Shown in pieces: positions 30,154-30,729 of a stretch of DNA of 30,729 nucleotides. The DNA comes from Monoraphidium neglectum (Eukaryota > Chlorophyta > Chlorophyceae > Sphaeropleales > Selenastraceae), in the NCBI RefSeq assembly GCF_000611645.1, contig NW_014013497.1, positions 1-30,729 on the forward strand. Reading direction: 5' to 3'. The translations under genes were made by a program, and so were the position numbers. How positions within the stretch are numbered: position 1 is the first letter of the stretch; each line of letters begins with the position of its first letter. The notes under the pieces were generated by a model. It was not told the DNA's origin. It saw only the letters and a program-made list of their open reading frames with translations, and did no database searches.

Positions 30154-30480
30154 ATGGTAGCGACTACGAAAGCTGCGCAGGATGCGGACAGGTCAGTACA
30201 TGTGCCTGCACCTTTGGCGGGGCCCAAGGTACGCTGTGAGACACAAACGCGAAAGGCGCCTTCGCGCAAGCGCCTGCTGGGTGAGGCGCTGTCGCAGTTG
30301 TTTGCACGCTCGGAGACTTTCGTTAGGACTTACAAATTGCACGACAAAGAATCTCTACTTGTTTTGATGCAGAGGAGGGCTGCGTCGCGTGCAGGCCAGT
30401 ACTGGCCGCGCTCGCCGGCAGGGGCATGGGCCCCCTGGCCGTGTCAAGGAGGTGTGCTATGCTGGCTGGAGTTGGGTTGA
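30154..30480 (+). CDS. Possible divergent gene, unrecognised
   Basis: An ATG-started open frame of 108 codons begins 150 bp from the G6PD start and runs the other way. The middle part is basic and looks protein-like (RKAPSRKRLLGEALSQLF, then SETFVRTYKLHDKESLL), while the end (PAGAWAPWPCQ) looks like read-through into non-coding sequence. Possible donors (CAG/GTCAGT at about 30191, AAG/GTACGC at about 30229) suggest that it could instead be the first exons of a longer gene leaving the window. I recognise no domain. Confidence 0.22.
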   Translation: MVATTKAAQDADRSVHVPAPLAGPKVRCETQTRKAPSRKRLLGEALSQLFARSETFVRTYKLHDKESLLVLMQRRAASRAGQYWPRSPAGAWAPWPCQGGVLCWLELG

Positions 30481-30729
30481 GGGCCGGCCGGACGGTTGAA
30501 ACACAGAAAGGACGACCGCTTCTCAGTTCGTTCCGATTGCCAGAAGGCCTGCTTGACTCTCCGGCTGGGGAGGCGGCCTCCCAAGGCGTGTGGCCCCTTG
30601 GTGATCCCAACCTGGCCGCAACCGCTCTCTTCTCCAGCCTTGCTAGCTGGGGGTGTCACCCTGCCAGAAATCCAGGGTATCCCTTTTCCTCAGGGGTTTT
30701 CCCCCTTGCTGCCCACGCGTGGTGACATG
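30481..30729. other. Window end, no feature seen
   Basis: GC-rich sequence with no open frame that carries a recognisable domain. Runs such as CCCTTTTCCTCAGGGGTTTTCCCCC near the end are low-complexity. Confidence 0.3.

Noticed and set aside
1..30729. CRISPR arrays, prokaryotic operons, phage or defence genes
   Set aside because: The window is intron-rich eukaryotic DNA. The repeats present are microsatellites, inverted arms and SINE-like copies, not regularly spaced arrays.

Overview
The window looks like nuclear DNA of a green alga (Chlorophyta; the class cannot be fixed from here). It is GC-rich. Its genes are cut into many small exons by short introns, with donors such as GTGAGC, GTGCGC and GTGGGC. 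It encodes a plastid-type glucose-6-phosphate dehydrogenase with a transit peptide, a plant-type SYP7 syntaxin, a plant-like tRNA-Asp, and proteins rich in Gln and Ala. I rebuilt exons by hand from splice signals, reading phase and recognisable protein families. Where every junction keeps frame the model is fairly safe; uncertain ends are stated entry by entry.

Layout. Positions 1-2300 hold a large inverted repeat: two arms of roughly 0.6 kb, each with an identical intact tRNA-Asp(GUC) gene, around a spacer of about 1 kb that contains palindromes and a possible gene remnant. Positions 2276-3222 hold two copies of a hairpin-plus-110-bp repeat with an AGCAAAG-type tail (SINE-like). Positions 3223-4300 show no gene.

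From 4301 onward the genes are: bestrophin-like membrane protein (-, 4301-7424, 5' end unresolved); Mn-type superoxide dismutase (-, 8297-10069); SRPBCC/polyketide-cyclase-like protein (+, 10305-11082); ankyrin, poly-Gln and coiled-coil protein (-, 11758-15658); NC2-alpha/DRAP1 transcription corepressor with an RGG-rich tail (+, 16010-17433); SYP7-type Qc-SNARE (-, 18089-21108); HYLS1-like centriole/basal-body protein (+, 21815-24493); and plastid G6PD in 18 exons (-, 24926-30004). A weak candidate gene starts divergently at 30154.

From the SOD gene rightward the genes strictly alternate in strand. This gives head-to-head promoter regions (10070-10304, 15659-16009, 21109-21814, perhaps 30005-30153) and tail-to-tail 3' regions. 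The genes are ordinary cell functions (redox and NADPH supply, membrane traffic, transcription, cilium assembly) and do not form one pathway. I see no operon, CRISPR array or obvious defence system. The most unusual items are the tRNA-bearing inverted repeat, the RGG tail on NC2-alpha, the HYLS1 homologue, two GC-AG introns in the syntaxin gene (one holding inverted CA/TG microsatellites), and a Gln-to-Glu change in the SOD active-site shell.
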